64,000 nucleotides of DNA from Prorocentrum cordatum (lineage: Eukaryota > Sar > Dinophyceae > Prorocentrales > Prorocentraceae). The stretch spans positions 35,001 to 99,000 of the forward strand of contig CAUYUJ010015685.1 in the NCBI GenBank assembly GCA_963575745.1, in the 5' to 3' direction. The translations under genes and the position numbers were made by a program. Positions within the stretch are counted from its first letter, which is position 1. The number at the start of each line of letters is the position of its first letter. Shown one piece after another: positions 45,105-53,880 of this stretch. Below the pieces are notes generated by a model that was not told where the DNA came from, did no database searches, and saw only the letters and a program-made list of their open reading frames with translations.

Positions 45105-46258
45105 TGCTGGCAGCCTTGACTCTTATTGATAGCGTGCACCCTGAGGACGTGCAGAGGCATGTGTGGTACTCCAGAGGGAGATGGCGCCAGGCCCTTGAAA
45201 GGGCCATCACCATGCGCGGCCAGGCTCTTCCTCCGCCAGGATGGGGTCTCCAGGCGGCGGGACTATGGCCCAACCATGCGGCCGTGCGTAATATCGCCGG
45301 GCAGCCTGTGCTCGGCAACGAGCCTGAGCCGACAACCGTACCACCTACGCCGGGACAGCCAAGCGATGCTCAGACGCCGGCTACGCAGGGAAACCTGCCC
45401 GTCCCGGCTGTACCGATGGCCGTCATCATTGGCAATCCTACATCAGAAGACGAAGAGGGTGATGGTTGCGGGCTGTGCGAGGACGCAACCACAATCCTCA
45501 TGATGGAGGTCGCTGGCGAGGTAGAGGTGGACTTCGATCCCGACGAGTCTGACGCACCACCACCACCGGCACAAGCGCCAATTGCGCCGGGCTCCAGCCA
45601 GCAGGGAGACCTGCCTCTGTTAGACGATCCGCCTGGGATCGCGCAGGAGCTTCCGCAGGAGCCCCCGCCGGCTCCCGCTCAGGCTGCGTCAGCAGCCTCT
45701 TCTGATGAGCATGCCAGGAGGTCTCGTTCTCATCCACGCCTCAGAGAAGAGCCTCATCCGCAGGCACGGCTCCCTCGTGAGTGGAGGCAAGCTGGCCCAA
45801 AGGAACACGCTCTTCGGCGAGGGGGCGAATTGCTTCCCTACAATGACCCAAGGCGTCGAAAAGGGGAACATTCGGCCTTCGGAAAGGGCAACCCAGCCTA
45901 TAGAGACGCTCAGGGTAAGTCCATGCGCGGTGGCTACCAGCTTGCGACGAACATTCGTACTGATGAAATACAAGAAGTACGAACGCAGCTGCGAAATGTC
46001 ATCGCAGCACGCAAACTGTACAGACCTAATGCAGTTTGTGGACCGTGCTCAGAGCCGTTTCAGGAGTATAGGCCGGGATGCCCTGTAGGGCTCAACGAGG
46101 GTTTGAGCCCGAACAGAGGCCGTACTCCTCTTAAGGAGGGTCATCCACCGCTGATCCCGATGACTCAAGACGAGATCGCAGAGATCAATCGTCGTCTCGG
46201 GATCACGGCTCATATGAGGCCGAAGGCCGAGGAGGTTAAGCCTCCTCCGGCTCTTTAG
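45104..46258 (+). CDS. Proline-rich polyprotein segment, unknown
   Basis: 384 codons. The frame changes by one base relative to the previous segment near 45100; the downstream phase reads AELVLAALTLIDSVHPEDVQ across the junction. Middle part is Pro/Ala/Glu-rich and probably unstructured (DPDESDAPPPPAQAP, then EEPHPQARLP). A basic segment follows (NDPRRRKGEHSAFGKGNPAY) and a C-terminal helical part (TQDEIAEINRRLGITAH). Hairpins at 45310, 45385 and 45601. The next frame is already open from 46218, giving a 41-nt overlap before the TAG, so a frameshift, either natural or mutational, would join it to the Tpt1 segment. Confidence 0.5.
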   Translation: MLAALTLIDSVHPEDVQRHVWYSRGRWRQALERAITMRGQALPPPGWGLQAAGLWPNHAAVRNIAGQPVLGNEPEPTTVPPTPGQPSDAQTPATQGNLPVPAVPMAVIIGNPTSEDEEGDGCGLCEDATTILMMEVAGEVEVDFDPDESDAPPPPAQAPIAPGSSQQGDLPLLDDPPGIAQELPQEPPPAPAQAASAASSDEHARRSRSHPRLREEPHPQARLPREWRQAGPKEHALRRGGELLPYNDPRRRKGEHSAFGKGNPAYRDAQGKSMRGGYQLATNIRTDEIQEVRTQLRNVIAARKLYRPNAVCGPCSEPFQEYRPGCPVGLNEGLSPNRGRTPLKEGHPPLIPMTQDEIAEINRRLGITAHMRPKAEEVKPPPAL

Positions 46259-48063
46259 CCTTCCTGGAACGCGAGGAAACTCGCCCGGCGTTTCCAGCCA
46301 GTCCCAACGGCCAGAACCGATGGACAACGATGACCAGAGGGCCCAGCGAGCTGCGGCAGATGATGAACGTAGACGGATAGCAGAGGAACGCACCCGCGAG
46401 GCAACTCGCCAGATGCTGATGGACTCCCAAAAGATCTACATGAAGGAGGCGAAGGCGAAGAAGCCTCCACTTCCACTCCGACCGAAGGCTAAGAGTCAAA
46501 CGCCGGCCCCTAGGTCGCTTTCGGAGGAGAGACCGAAGACAGCAGCACGCTCTGAGGAGCTTGGGTCAGATGTGCAGATGGAGGCGCGCCGCTCTAAAAC
46601 GCCGAGATCACCGACTAGAGCAACTCCAGCACAGAGACCTAACCCCAGACAGCCACCTCAGGAACCTGTAGAAGTACGTAGACGCCCGCCTAGTCGCAGC
46701 GGGTCTATCGCCAACAAGGCTAAGGCTTTCGAGCGCGCAGGGTACGCCCCTGCGCCAGCCTCGCTTGTGGCGGCGCGCTCCAAAAGGTCCGATGAAGGTG
46801 CTCTGTCTAGGGGTGCCTGGGCGCCGACGATTAGGGGCAGCGCCAGCCGAGAGTCACCGCGGGGAAACCCGCCAGGCGCTGCTGCTGCAGCTTCCTCCTC
46901 CTCGGGAGCCGCAGCCTCTTCGGCGACTGAGGCTCCTTTGCGGGGAAATCCGCCCGAGGAACAGCTGCGCCACCCAGGAGACACATCCTTCACCAGTGGG
47001 AGTCAGGCCGTGATCAGGGATAGACTTGCCCTGCGGAAGCCCCCACCGATGCGCTCGGTGGATGAGGAATTCATGGGGAAGTGCAGGCGAGAAAATATTA
47101 TCCCGAGCAAGAATCACACCCTCAAGCAACTGAGTAAGGCTCTCAGTAGGGTGTGTAGACACGCACCTGACAAACCACGCAATGCTGTGTGGAGCCTGAA
47201 CACCTGCGACGATCATGATGGCTGGATTAACCTCGTAGAGCTCGTCCATGAGTACCCGTGGCACCACGGACATACGAGACATGATGGTTACAATCCCAGA
47301 CATGACGAGGCCAAAGTCATCACCGCGAACCTATACGGCCGAACGGTGGACCAGCTGGCCGCCATCATGATGGAGGTTGTCCATGTCCGCGAACCAGACG
47401 GTGAAGAGAAACAGCGCCTTCAGTTTAAGGTGTTAGTGCGGGACTCTGGCAAGTCCGACATCTTCATCCGGGCCTCTCAAGGGCACTCGTGGACGCTGAA
47501 GGCTCCATGGTCGTTGTACAAGTATATCGTACTACACGACAACCCTGCCGGGAGACCGGCCCCATATCCCGAGGTTGCCATGCGTGGTGCTCGATGGACT
47601 GCCTTTGAAGGTATTATGTGGTATGGCCTTTCCTGTCGTTCTGAACGCAACTCGAAGAAACAGGGGGCAGGCCGGTCACACGTCCACCTTGTGCCGACGG
47701 TTCGCCGTCGCAGTGTGAACAGTGGGTGGGATCCAGATTCCAACATCATCATCTTTGTGGACTGGCACATGGCCTTGAAGGATGGAATACAATTTTGTTG
47801 GTCTGACAACGGAGTCCTTCTATCCGAGGGAATTTACGGCATCATTGAACCGTGCTATATTTCCCACGTAGAAGACCTGGCCACGGGGAAGCAGTGGCGC
47901 AACCCAGAATATCTGGGTGATCGCAAGGCACGCGTCACTACCGCCTTCAGTGCTAGTGTCAAGTACCAGTGGTCTCGCGACCAAGAGGGCGTCGACCCTC
48001 CTATGGTTTACGGTCACAGAGAAGTTGGGGACCACTACAGCCCTGCCACGCTGGGAAACCAGC
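45310..48063 (+). repeat. GNRA mini-hairpins, linker and Tpt1 region (eight)
   Basis: 45310 GCTCG-GCAA; 45385 GCAGG-GAAA; 45601 GCAGG-GAGA; 46271 GCGAG-GAAA; 46859 GCGGG-GAAA; 46940 GCGGG-GAAA-TCCGC (one wobble); 47547 GCCGG-GAGA; 48050 GCTGG-GAAA. All have the complementary 3' arm. 47547 is inside the Tpt1 domain and is read in a different frame (AGRPA). Confidence 0.9.
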
Positions 48064-48302
48064 CCGAAGTCCACCAGATCTTTATGGTCACCGAGAGTGA
48101 GGCCCGAAGCGCGGCTCCAAGCCGCGCTCCAAGCCAAGGGCCTAGTGCCATATCTTGGCAGGCCATCAGCACCTCGGATCTGGACCAGATCGCGGCCGCT
48201 CTAAATCCTGAACAGGTGGAGCAATTGGCGGATAGACTGTATCAGCAGGACCCCTGGGCCGCTGGCCAGGGAGCCATGCCACGCAGGGAAACCTGCCCAT
48301 AA
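46320..48302 (+). CDS. Tpt1/KptA-like RNA 2'-phosphotransferase domain protein
   Basis: 660 codons from ATG 46320, the frame being open from 46218. Residues 1-255 are charged then Ser/Pro/Ala-rich. About residues 262-520 match the RNA 2'-phosphotransferase family, which transfers the 2'-phosphate left by tRNA ligase (and related phosphates) to NAD+. Motifs: KQLSKALSRVCRHAP (family LSK.LS..LRH), DGWINLVEL, RLQFKV, FIRASQGHSW (family IRA.QGHS), SHVHLVPTV (family HVHL), and IFVDWHMALKDGIQF with SDNGVLLSEGIYGIIEP. The HGT motif before the last block is not obvious, and HDNPAGRP sits near there with a mini-hairpin. Most catalytic Arg/His positions therefore look present, but activity is uncertain. 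The TAA at 48300 falls after a hairpin whose usual peptide (QGNLP) lies in the next frame, so the true protein probably continues into the RING segment. Confidence 0.8.
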   Translation: MDNDDQRAQRAAADDERRRIAEERTREATRQMLMDSQKIYMKEAKAKKPPLPLRPKAKSQTPAPRSLSEERPKTAARSEELGSDVQMEARRSKTPRSPTRATPAQRPNPRQPPQEPVEVRRRPPSRSGSIANKAKAFERAGYAPAPASLVAARSKRSDEGALSRGAWAPTIRGSASRESPRGNPPGAAAAASSSSGAAASSATEAPLRGNPPEEQLRHPGDTSFTSGSQAVIRDRLALRKPPPMRSVDEEFMGKCRRENIIPSKNHTLKQLSKALSRVCRHAPDKPRNAVWSLNTCDDHDGWINLVELVHEYPWHHGHTRHDGYNPRHDEAKVITANLYGRTVDQLAAIMMEVVHVREPDGEEKQRLQFKVLVRDSGKSDIFIRASQGHSWTLKAPWSLYKYIVLHDNPAGRPAPYPEVAMRGARWTAFEGIMWYGLSCRSERNSKKQGAGRSHVHLVPTVRRRSVNSGWDPDSNIIIFVDWHMALKDGIQFCWSDNGVLLSEGIYGIIEPCYISHVEDLATGKQWRNPEYLGDRKARVTTAFSASVKYQWSRDQEGVDPPMVYGHREVGDHYSPATLGNQPEVHQIFMVTESEARSAAPSRAPSQGPSAISWQAISTSDLDQIAAALNPEQVEQLADRLYQQDPWAAGQGAMPRRETCP

Positions 48303-49802
48303 ATGGACTCAGAAATGAGATGCCCGAACCGCAGGGAGACCCGCAGACGTTCGGCCGCATCTTTGGAGAGCCTGCTCGATTCGAGCAGATGCCTGGTAGC
48401 CCCTCGCATAGTATGCGCACACCGAGGGGCATGACCCCAATGGCGACGCCACCTGCACAGCCTCCGTTCGGGACTCCTGGTCGCTCTGCCACGAGTGGCA
48501 CTCTCATGGAGAGGATCGCAGCGGCCAGGGCCGAGCATGGTACAGCTCTCCTGAACATGATGCCGCCCGGCACTCCAACGAGTCAGCAGGGAAACCTGCC
48601 CGGCACTCCAAGCCATCATCGACCGTTTGCTGGACAAACCACTGTCGCTGGTGTGCCTGATGACTACCGTGCAAGGGTGGCAGCTGCTGTGCAACAGGTG
48701 CAGAGTCACAACCTGCCTCACCCGAGTGGTCAGAGGTGGAGGCCGGCCTGGTCCTGGGAGCCTGAGGGTCCCAATCCAAGGGACCCTGCTCGGCAACGAG
48801 CCTTCATCCCAGCCTTCAATGCTCACCCTAGCATGGCCCAGGGCCAGAGACCATCGCCAGCACACATGAATCCGCCGCTGTACCCTGATGGGTCCAGAGT
48901 TCCGAACAAGTTTGTTCGCGAGATGGCGGATCAATTCCACGGCCTCACAAACGTGCGCTTTAGCGATCAGTCCATGTATCCGCACATGGCCTTTATGCCT
49001 GCGCCGACGACGCCAGATGTGGCTGTCCAGCCTACTGCCCATTCGATACCGTCTGGCAGTAGAGGTGTGCCTGATTATATCAGGCAGACATGCCACACCC
49101 AACAGGCGTGCTTTAGGCGCAGACAGGCCGTGCAGAACGTGCGTGATCAGTCACGCGCGGCCGCGCTTGAGGTCGTGAGGAACAGAGGCTCACCCATGCG
49201 AGGAAACTCGCCCGCTGTGACGCCTACAGCCTCCGTGCCAGCAGCTCCTCCAGATGTGGCTGCCGTAGTGCCGGAGGTGCTAGATCCCGCAGGGGATCCT
49301 CCAGCGACCTTCATGCGCTCCGAGACGGTCCTGGAGAGACAGCGGCGGGTATATCCCAGGGCAGCAGATGTGGAAGTTTTCATTGGGATGGAAGATACCT
49401 GCGCGGTATGCCTCGAGGAGTTTCAGCCCAGGGAGAGCGTTTACCGCTTGAGGTGCAACCACTTATTCCATGAGGAGTGCTGGAATTCAAATGTGGTGGG
49501 CCATGTTGCAAATCAGCGCGAGGGAGACCCTCAGCAACCACCATGTGCTATCTGCCGAGCGCCTGGCATCATAGCGTCATCATTCCCATGGACCGGCTCC
49601 TGCACTCAGGCTCCTGAGCAAGCAGCGAGGGAGCTGCGGGAGTTGAGGAGCATGGTGGAGGAGATGACAGCCAGGATGCTAGACAGGCAGACAGCTCAGC
49701 CCCAGCAGCAGGGAAACCTGCCGGAGGAGGTGAGGCCGCCGATGGGGACGGGATACTTCGATCAGCTTATCCCGATGACGGCACCTCAGCAGGGGAACCT
49801 GC
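48283..49802 (+). repeat. GNRA mini-hairpins, RING region (seven)
   Basis: 48283 GCAGG-GAAA; 48331 GCAGG-GAGA-CCCGC (one A-C mismatch); 48586 GCAGG-GAAA; 48788 GCTCG-GCAA (read as ARQRA); 49198 GCGAG-GAAA; 49708 GCAGG-GAAA; 49789 GCAGG-GGAA. A related 13-nt stem with a 3-nt loop (GAGGG-AGA-CCCTC) is at 49520. Confidence 0.9.
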
Positions 49803-49921
49803 CTAACACCCCACAGGTGGCTCCTCAAATGTCTCCCCAGAGTGGGGGCGGGGCAGAACTGGCACTGGGCCCTGAGCAGCTGCGTGAGTTGCGTGTTCGG
49901 CATTTCCAGACAAATGGATAA
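48320..49921 (+). CDS. RING-H2 finger protein segment
   Basis: 533 codons from ATG 48320. The same frame is open upstream through the hairpin at 48283 (QGNLPINGLRNE). Mostly Pro/Gln/Gly-rich. About residues 360-415 form a RING-H2 finger: CAVCLEEF, then LRCNHLFHEECW (C-x-H-x2-H-x2-C) and CAIC, with a 20-residue insert before the last pair. RING-H2 domains usually bind an E2 and act as ubiquitin ligases. Finding one in a retroelement polyprotein suggests either a captured host domain or a structural zinc finger. The ORF ends TAA 49919-49921, overlapping the next ATG (49914) by a few bases. Confidence 0.75.
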   Translation: MPEPQGDPQTFGRIFGEPARFEQMPGSPSHSMRTPRGMTPMATPPAQPPFGTPGRSATSGTLMERIAAARAEHGTALLNMMPPGTPTSQQGNLPGTPSHHRPFAGQTTVAGVPDDYRARVAAAVQQVQSHNLPHPSGQRWRPAWSWEPEGPNPRDPARQRAFIPAFNAHPSMAQGQRPSPAHMNPPLYPDGSRVPNKFVREMADQFHGLTNVRFSDQSMYPHMAFMPAPTTPDVAVQPTAHSIPSGSRGVPDYIRQTCHTQQACFRRRQAVQNVRDQSRAAALEVVRNRGSPMRGNSPAVTPTASVPAAPPDVAAVVPEVLDPAGDPPATFMRSETVLERQRRVYPRAADVEVFIGMEDTCAVCLEEFQPRESVYRLRCNHLFHEECWNSNVVGHVANQREGDPQQPPCAICRAPGIIASSFPWTGSCTQAPEQAARELRELRSMVEEMTARMLDRQTAQPQQQGNLPEEVRPPMGTGYFDQLIPMTAPQQGNLPNTPQVAPQMSPQSGGGAELALGPEQLRELRVRHFQTNG

Positions 49922-51317
49922 TGCGCACACAACCTTTATGCTGGATGCCGACAATCCTGAGACTGAGAGTGCGTCGTTGTACCTCTCAGATTCCTCAGTG
50001 GCAACAGCAGCAACAGCAGCCAGGGCCGTCGATTTCTCAGCTACGAACGAGGAGTTCGATGAGTGGTTGCAGTACAGGGATCACCTCACGAATGAGGGGT
50101 TGCAGGACATCGCCCTTCATTCGTATCTGACGCTGACGAGACGCACCACCCGCGAGCAGTATAAGAGCATACGTGATGAGTATGCCAACTGGCGGGAGGA
50201 GCGGGGCGCTCATGCTCAGAACGTGTCGTACTTCCAGGACATCGACATGGCACGTATGGTCGAAGGCAGGCTGGGTGCCAGCGTAGTGCGGGGAAACCCG
50301 CCAGGGAGTACAAGTGAATCGCGGGGAAACCCGCCAGATGGCACAGCTGGCACTTCAGAAACAATGCACATCAAGCAACCGAGTAAGACTTTCTTGGAGG
50401 ATGGTGGAAACTCTATCCTCATCGATGTAGGCTCGAAGATCAACATAATGGGAGAAATCACGAGCCGCAAGTTTGTCCAGGCTGCTGAGGCACATGGCCG
50501 TTCTTGTACGTTCGAACCCCGTTCTCGTCTGAACATCAACGGGGTGGGCGAAGGGTCGGCCCCAGCGGATACCGTAGGCACCTTCAGTATTGTCTGCGAG
50601 TACCAGGGCTCGACCCAGCTCGATTCGTACAAGACGAACATTGTGTCAGGCTGTGGCAAAGACCTGCCAGCCATCCTCGGCCTCGATAGTATGCAGGACA
50701 AGCGCACTATTATTGTGCTCGAGCGAGGCCAGGAGAAGCTGATATTCCCTGGAAAAGGACAGGTCAAGATGGAGCTCCCCGAGGGCTCCAAGATCATGCC
50801 GACGACGAAGCTGCCATCAGGGCATCTGTCGATCAGGTGTGATCGATTTGGAGCTGCGGGGCAACCCGCCTCGAGCTCAAGCAGCACGTCATTTCAGACG
50901 GTGCTGACGGGCGAGCCGACCCCGGCGCAGGAGCGCAAACAATTGCAGGGAAACCTGCCTCAGGGGTTGATGGAGACGCTCGCCAAAGCTATGATGAGAG
51001 GCGATAGCGTCGACGATCTTGAGACGTTCGATTGCTTCGTAGCCAGGACACTGGCCCAGCATGGTGGAAGTGTACCCATGGACGCTGCACGGTCCCGCCG
51101 GAAGATAGTGATGGGGTACACGAACCGTGAGCTGCAGACAGTCAGCGACGCGAGGACCAAAGGCGTGCTGAAGCAGCTGATGGATAATCCATCCATGCTG
51201 GCGGCATCTGCGGAGCAATCCGCCTCTGAAGCCACGGCGCGCTGCAGTGCTGAGCTCCAGCATCTGAGGGGGGCCCAGATGCTGGCAGACATTGCAGGCG
51301 CATCTTCTTTATCTTGA
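49914..51317 (+). CDS. Retropepsin-like protease segment
   Basis: About 467 codons from ATG 49914. The frame is open further upstream, but that part overlaps the RING frame. The N-terminal third is helical (DEWLQYRDHLTNEGLQD). Around residue 171 is SILIDVGSKINIMGE, which resembles the retropepsin D-[ST]-G motif but has Val (DVG). A later AILGLDSMQDKRTIIV fits the LG.D segment of retropepsins. If active it would process the polyprotein, but the Val makes that doubtful. Five hairpins (50288, 50321, 50856, 50945, 51210) lie inside. Stop TGA 51315; the next frame carries MAGRRRPLVVLPDGRKARG from ATG 51319, pointing to a further one-base shift near the G-run at 51372. Confidence 0.6.
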   Translation: MDNAHTTFMLDADNPETESASLYLSDSSVATAATAARAVDFSATNEEFDEWLQYRDHLTNEGLQDIALHSYLTLTRRTTREQYKSIRDEYANWREERGAHAQNVSYFQDIDMARMVEGRLGASVVRGNPPGSTSESRGNPPDGTAGTSETMHIKQPSKTFLEDGGNSILIDVGSKINIMGEITSRKFVQAAEAHGRSCTFEPRSRLNINGVGEGSAPADTVGTFSIVCEYQGSTQLDSYKTNIVSGCGKDLPAILGLDSMQDKRTIIVLERGQEKLIFPGKGQVKMELPEGSKIMPTTKLPSGHLSIRCDRFGAAGQPASSSSSTSFQTVLTGEPTPAQERKQLQGNLPQGLMETLAKAMMRGDSVDDLETFDCFVARTLAQHGGSVPMDAARSRRKIVMGYTNRELQTVSDARTKGVLKQLMDNPSMLAASAEQSASEATARCSAELQHLRGAQMLADIAGASSLS

Positions 51318-53880
51318 AGATGGCAGGGCGACGCCGCCCACTAGTCGTCTTGCCTGATGGCCGAAAGGCCAGGGGGTAACAAGGACAGCGGGGTGACCTG
51401 CCTTAGCAAAAGAGCTTTTGTCATTGAAGATACGAGAGAGGCTTGCGCCGACCTCCGCACCCGAGGTTATATCTGTGATCGTATTTCCTACAATGAGCTT
51501 ATGACGAGTGTGGGCACAGATTACCTGGGTGCGTTGATCAGTGGAGATTACACTCTCATATGGATTAGTACCCCGGGTGACTGGTATGTACGAACTCCAG
51601 GGAAGAGAGTGGCTCCACGTTGGTCACGTATCCAAAACCTTTTGATAAAAGCCAGGAAGCTCCGTATGAAAATCTTAATATTTGGTCCCACAGGATATGT
51701 TTGGAAGTTATCTCCAGTACGTGATACGCTGGAAGATCTTAAGTTGTCAGTGATACGGATGCGTTTGTGTCATTCCGGTATTCGGTTCAATATGCAAGAC
51801 AGTACACCGAAGGGTACTTATATGCAGGTGACTACATCAATACCGATTAACTCTAAGCTGTGGGCATGTACGTGCAAATTGGCGATACCACAACATGTGT
51901 TGGATTGGTACGGCCAAACGGTACGGCATGCTGAATGGCGAGCTCAGACACGTACTACACTCATCCGTCATCTTAACGACAAAATCCTGGGAAACACCAC
52001 CACGCACGGAAACGTGCCTATATACCTGAGCACCTATACACGTACGGACCACAACATCCATCACTACGTGACGACCAGCAAGGGAGGACCGAAATGGTCT
52101 GATGTTATCCGACGTGTAACAATTAACCCGGATACCAATGCGGTTATACAGGATATCGCAGTAGCCGATCAACCAACAGGATATGATTGGCATGCACCAC
52201 TACCTGCAGGGGTTGCCAACATCAGCACACGGTTGTATTGGCAACCCGAGGAAGCGGTCTTGCTCGGAAACGAGCCTACTCAATCACCACAGAAACCTAG
52301 ACGCGTCATCATAGATGACTGTTCTCTCCCCCTCCCGACTCTGGCGATTGACGCATGTGCCCACTCAACCGCGACGATGGGCACACAGACCGGCGAACAA
52401 GACGAGCAAGTCTTACCTACGGAATCGCGTATCAAGCAAAAGGAAAGGCTCAAGGCCGAAAAGGAAGCAGGCATCAAGCCTCGCCGCATCAAAAAGCACG
52501 TTGAAGACGGAAGCGACGATTGCGGCGATGACTTGTCAGGACTCGGACAGGATCTTATGGCGACCTGGAGCACTGACGTCCCGACTGAGCTGATAAGCTC
52601 CGATGAGGATGATGACCTGTTCCTTACCCTCCCCACATCTATGCCCGACACACACGCTGACATATACAGCATAGTCACTACTCTATGCTATGGTCATAAC
52701 AACTGCGTGGACATGTTGGAGCTTTGTGGCGGTGAGGCTGGCATTTCAGAGCTTGCCTTCTCAAGGGGACTCTCCTCAGGAGGCAACTTAGACAAGGCCA
52801 CGTGTGTCGACCTGGGAGACCCCTCGGTGCAGCGGTCTGTAGATCACTACTTCGCAATATGCTACGTACGAGTTGCCATACTACAACCCAGTTGCCGCAC
52901 CACAGGACCACCATCCTACTACAACTACAAAATCAATCACAATACTTGGGAACCGCACCACACATAAGATTTACCACACATAACTTACCGTGGTAAACTT
53001 GCTGTTGCTCAAGATGATGCACGGAGGTGGTTTATACGCGAGCAACCTACAGGAACATGGGTGGATGACATTTCCCCATGGAAGGAACTTGCCAACCGAC
53101 CGCACATCACAACCGGACGCATTGATCAGTGTGCGACGGGACTCAAAGATACGGCTGGTGACTATATTAAGAAGCCGACAAATATCACCAGCAACGACGA
53201 GACGATTCTAAAACCTTTTGAGCGACTCAAATGCAACGGTCAGCATGTGCACGCACAACCGTGCAACAGAGAGCTTTCACTGGCACAAAAATACACTCGA
53301 CGATTGCAGTCTGCCTTTGTGGAAGCCGTCTATTTGGCAAAAGCCATTGACACTGCGCGCGGAAACGCGCCTACACGCACCGCACATGCTTACCCTGCTG
53401 ACCTTCCTGATCAAGCCGAACCGGGAGAAGGCGTGAGACGCGTCGGCGATCGTATCATCCCAAAAGTGGCTACATGCCCAGCATGCATCGACAATGTCCG
53501 AAAGGACAGTCCTAGCCACAACAGAGACCCTACGCAGTGTAAGTATCATGATTCTATCTCTGTATATTGGCCATGTCCCGCATGCCAAAGGGATCTTACG
53601 AGAAACAAAGGTGTTAAGAACCACCTCGATACCGAACCTGGTAAATGTCGTTTTGCTGAACCGTTTAAACTTCCAGACGATCATGACCCCGAAGGTAAGA
53701 CTGTGCCAGCTTGGTGGAAACCCTTACCCAAACCTGGTGAGGGCCAAGCTTCAGCGTCAGGTGGCCGCCAAGGCGCGCACGCCAGGCCACCGCGACCACG
53801 ATCCTTCGGGAACGCTGATCCGACATCTGGTGCCAGCAGTTACGACACGCTACGAGACGCTCCCGAGCGTGGAAACACGC
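50288..53880 (+). repeat. GNRA mini-hairpins, protease and MTase region (nine)
   Basis: 50288 GCGGG-GAAA; 50321 GCGGG-GAAA; 50856 GCGGG-GCAA (read AGQPA); 50945 GCAGG-GAAA; 51210 GCGGA-GCAA-TCCGC (read AEQSA); 52004 GCACG-GAAA; 52262 GCTCG-GAAA; 53357 GCGCG-GAAA; 53867 GCGTG-GAAA. All have complementary 3' arms and all are followed by C. Confidence 0.9.

Noticed and set aside
45880-45900. A further mini-hairpin at KGNPAY (gggcaaccc)
   Set aside because: Only two to three base pairs are possible. It may be a decayed unit but does not meet the 4-of-5 pair rule used; likewise 36969, 45430, 51985 and 52235.
49283-49298. GATCCC-GCAG-GGGATC stem as a family member
   Set aside because: Perfect 6-bp stem, but the loop is GCAG and not GNRA, and the GCNNG frame is absent. 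Probably a chance palindrome around two GATC sites.
42974-53880. CRISPR-like array
   Set aside because: The hairpin units are regularly shaped but spaced irregularly (about 30 to over 700 bp), differ in stem sequence and lie in coding sequence. There are no spacers of uniform size and the genome is eukaryotic.
42974-53880. Hairpins explained as a simple peptide repeat (x-G-N-x-P)
   Set aside because: Several are read in other frames, and codon choice before and after GGN-AAC always restores pairing. A peptide constraint does not require this.
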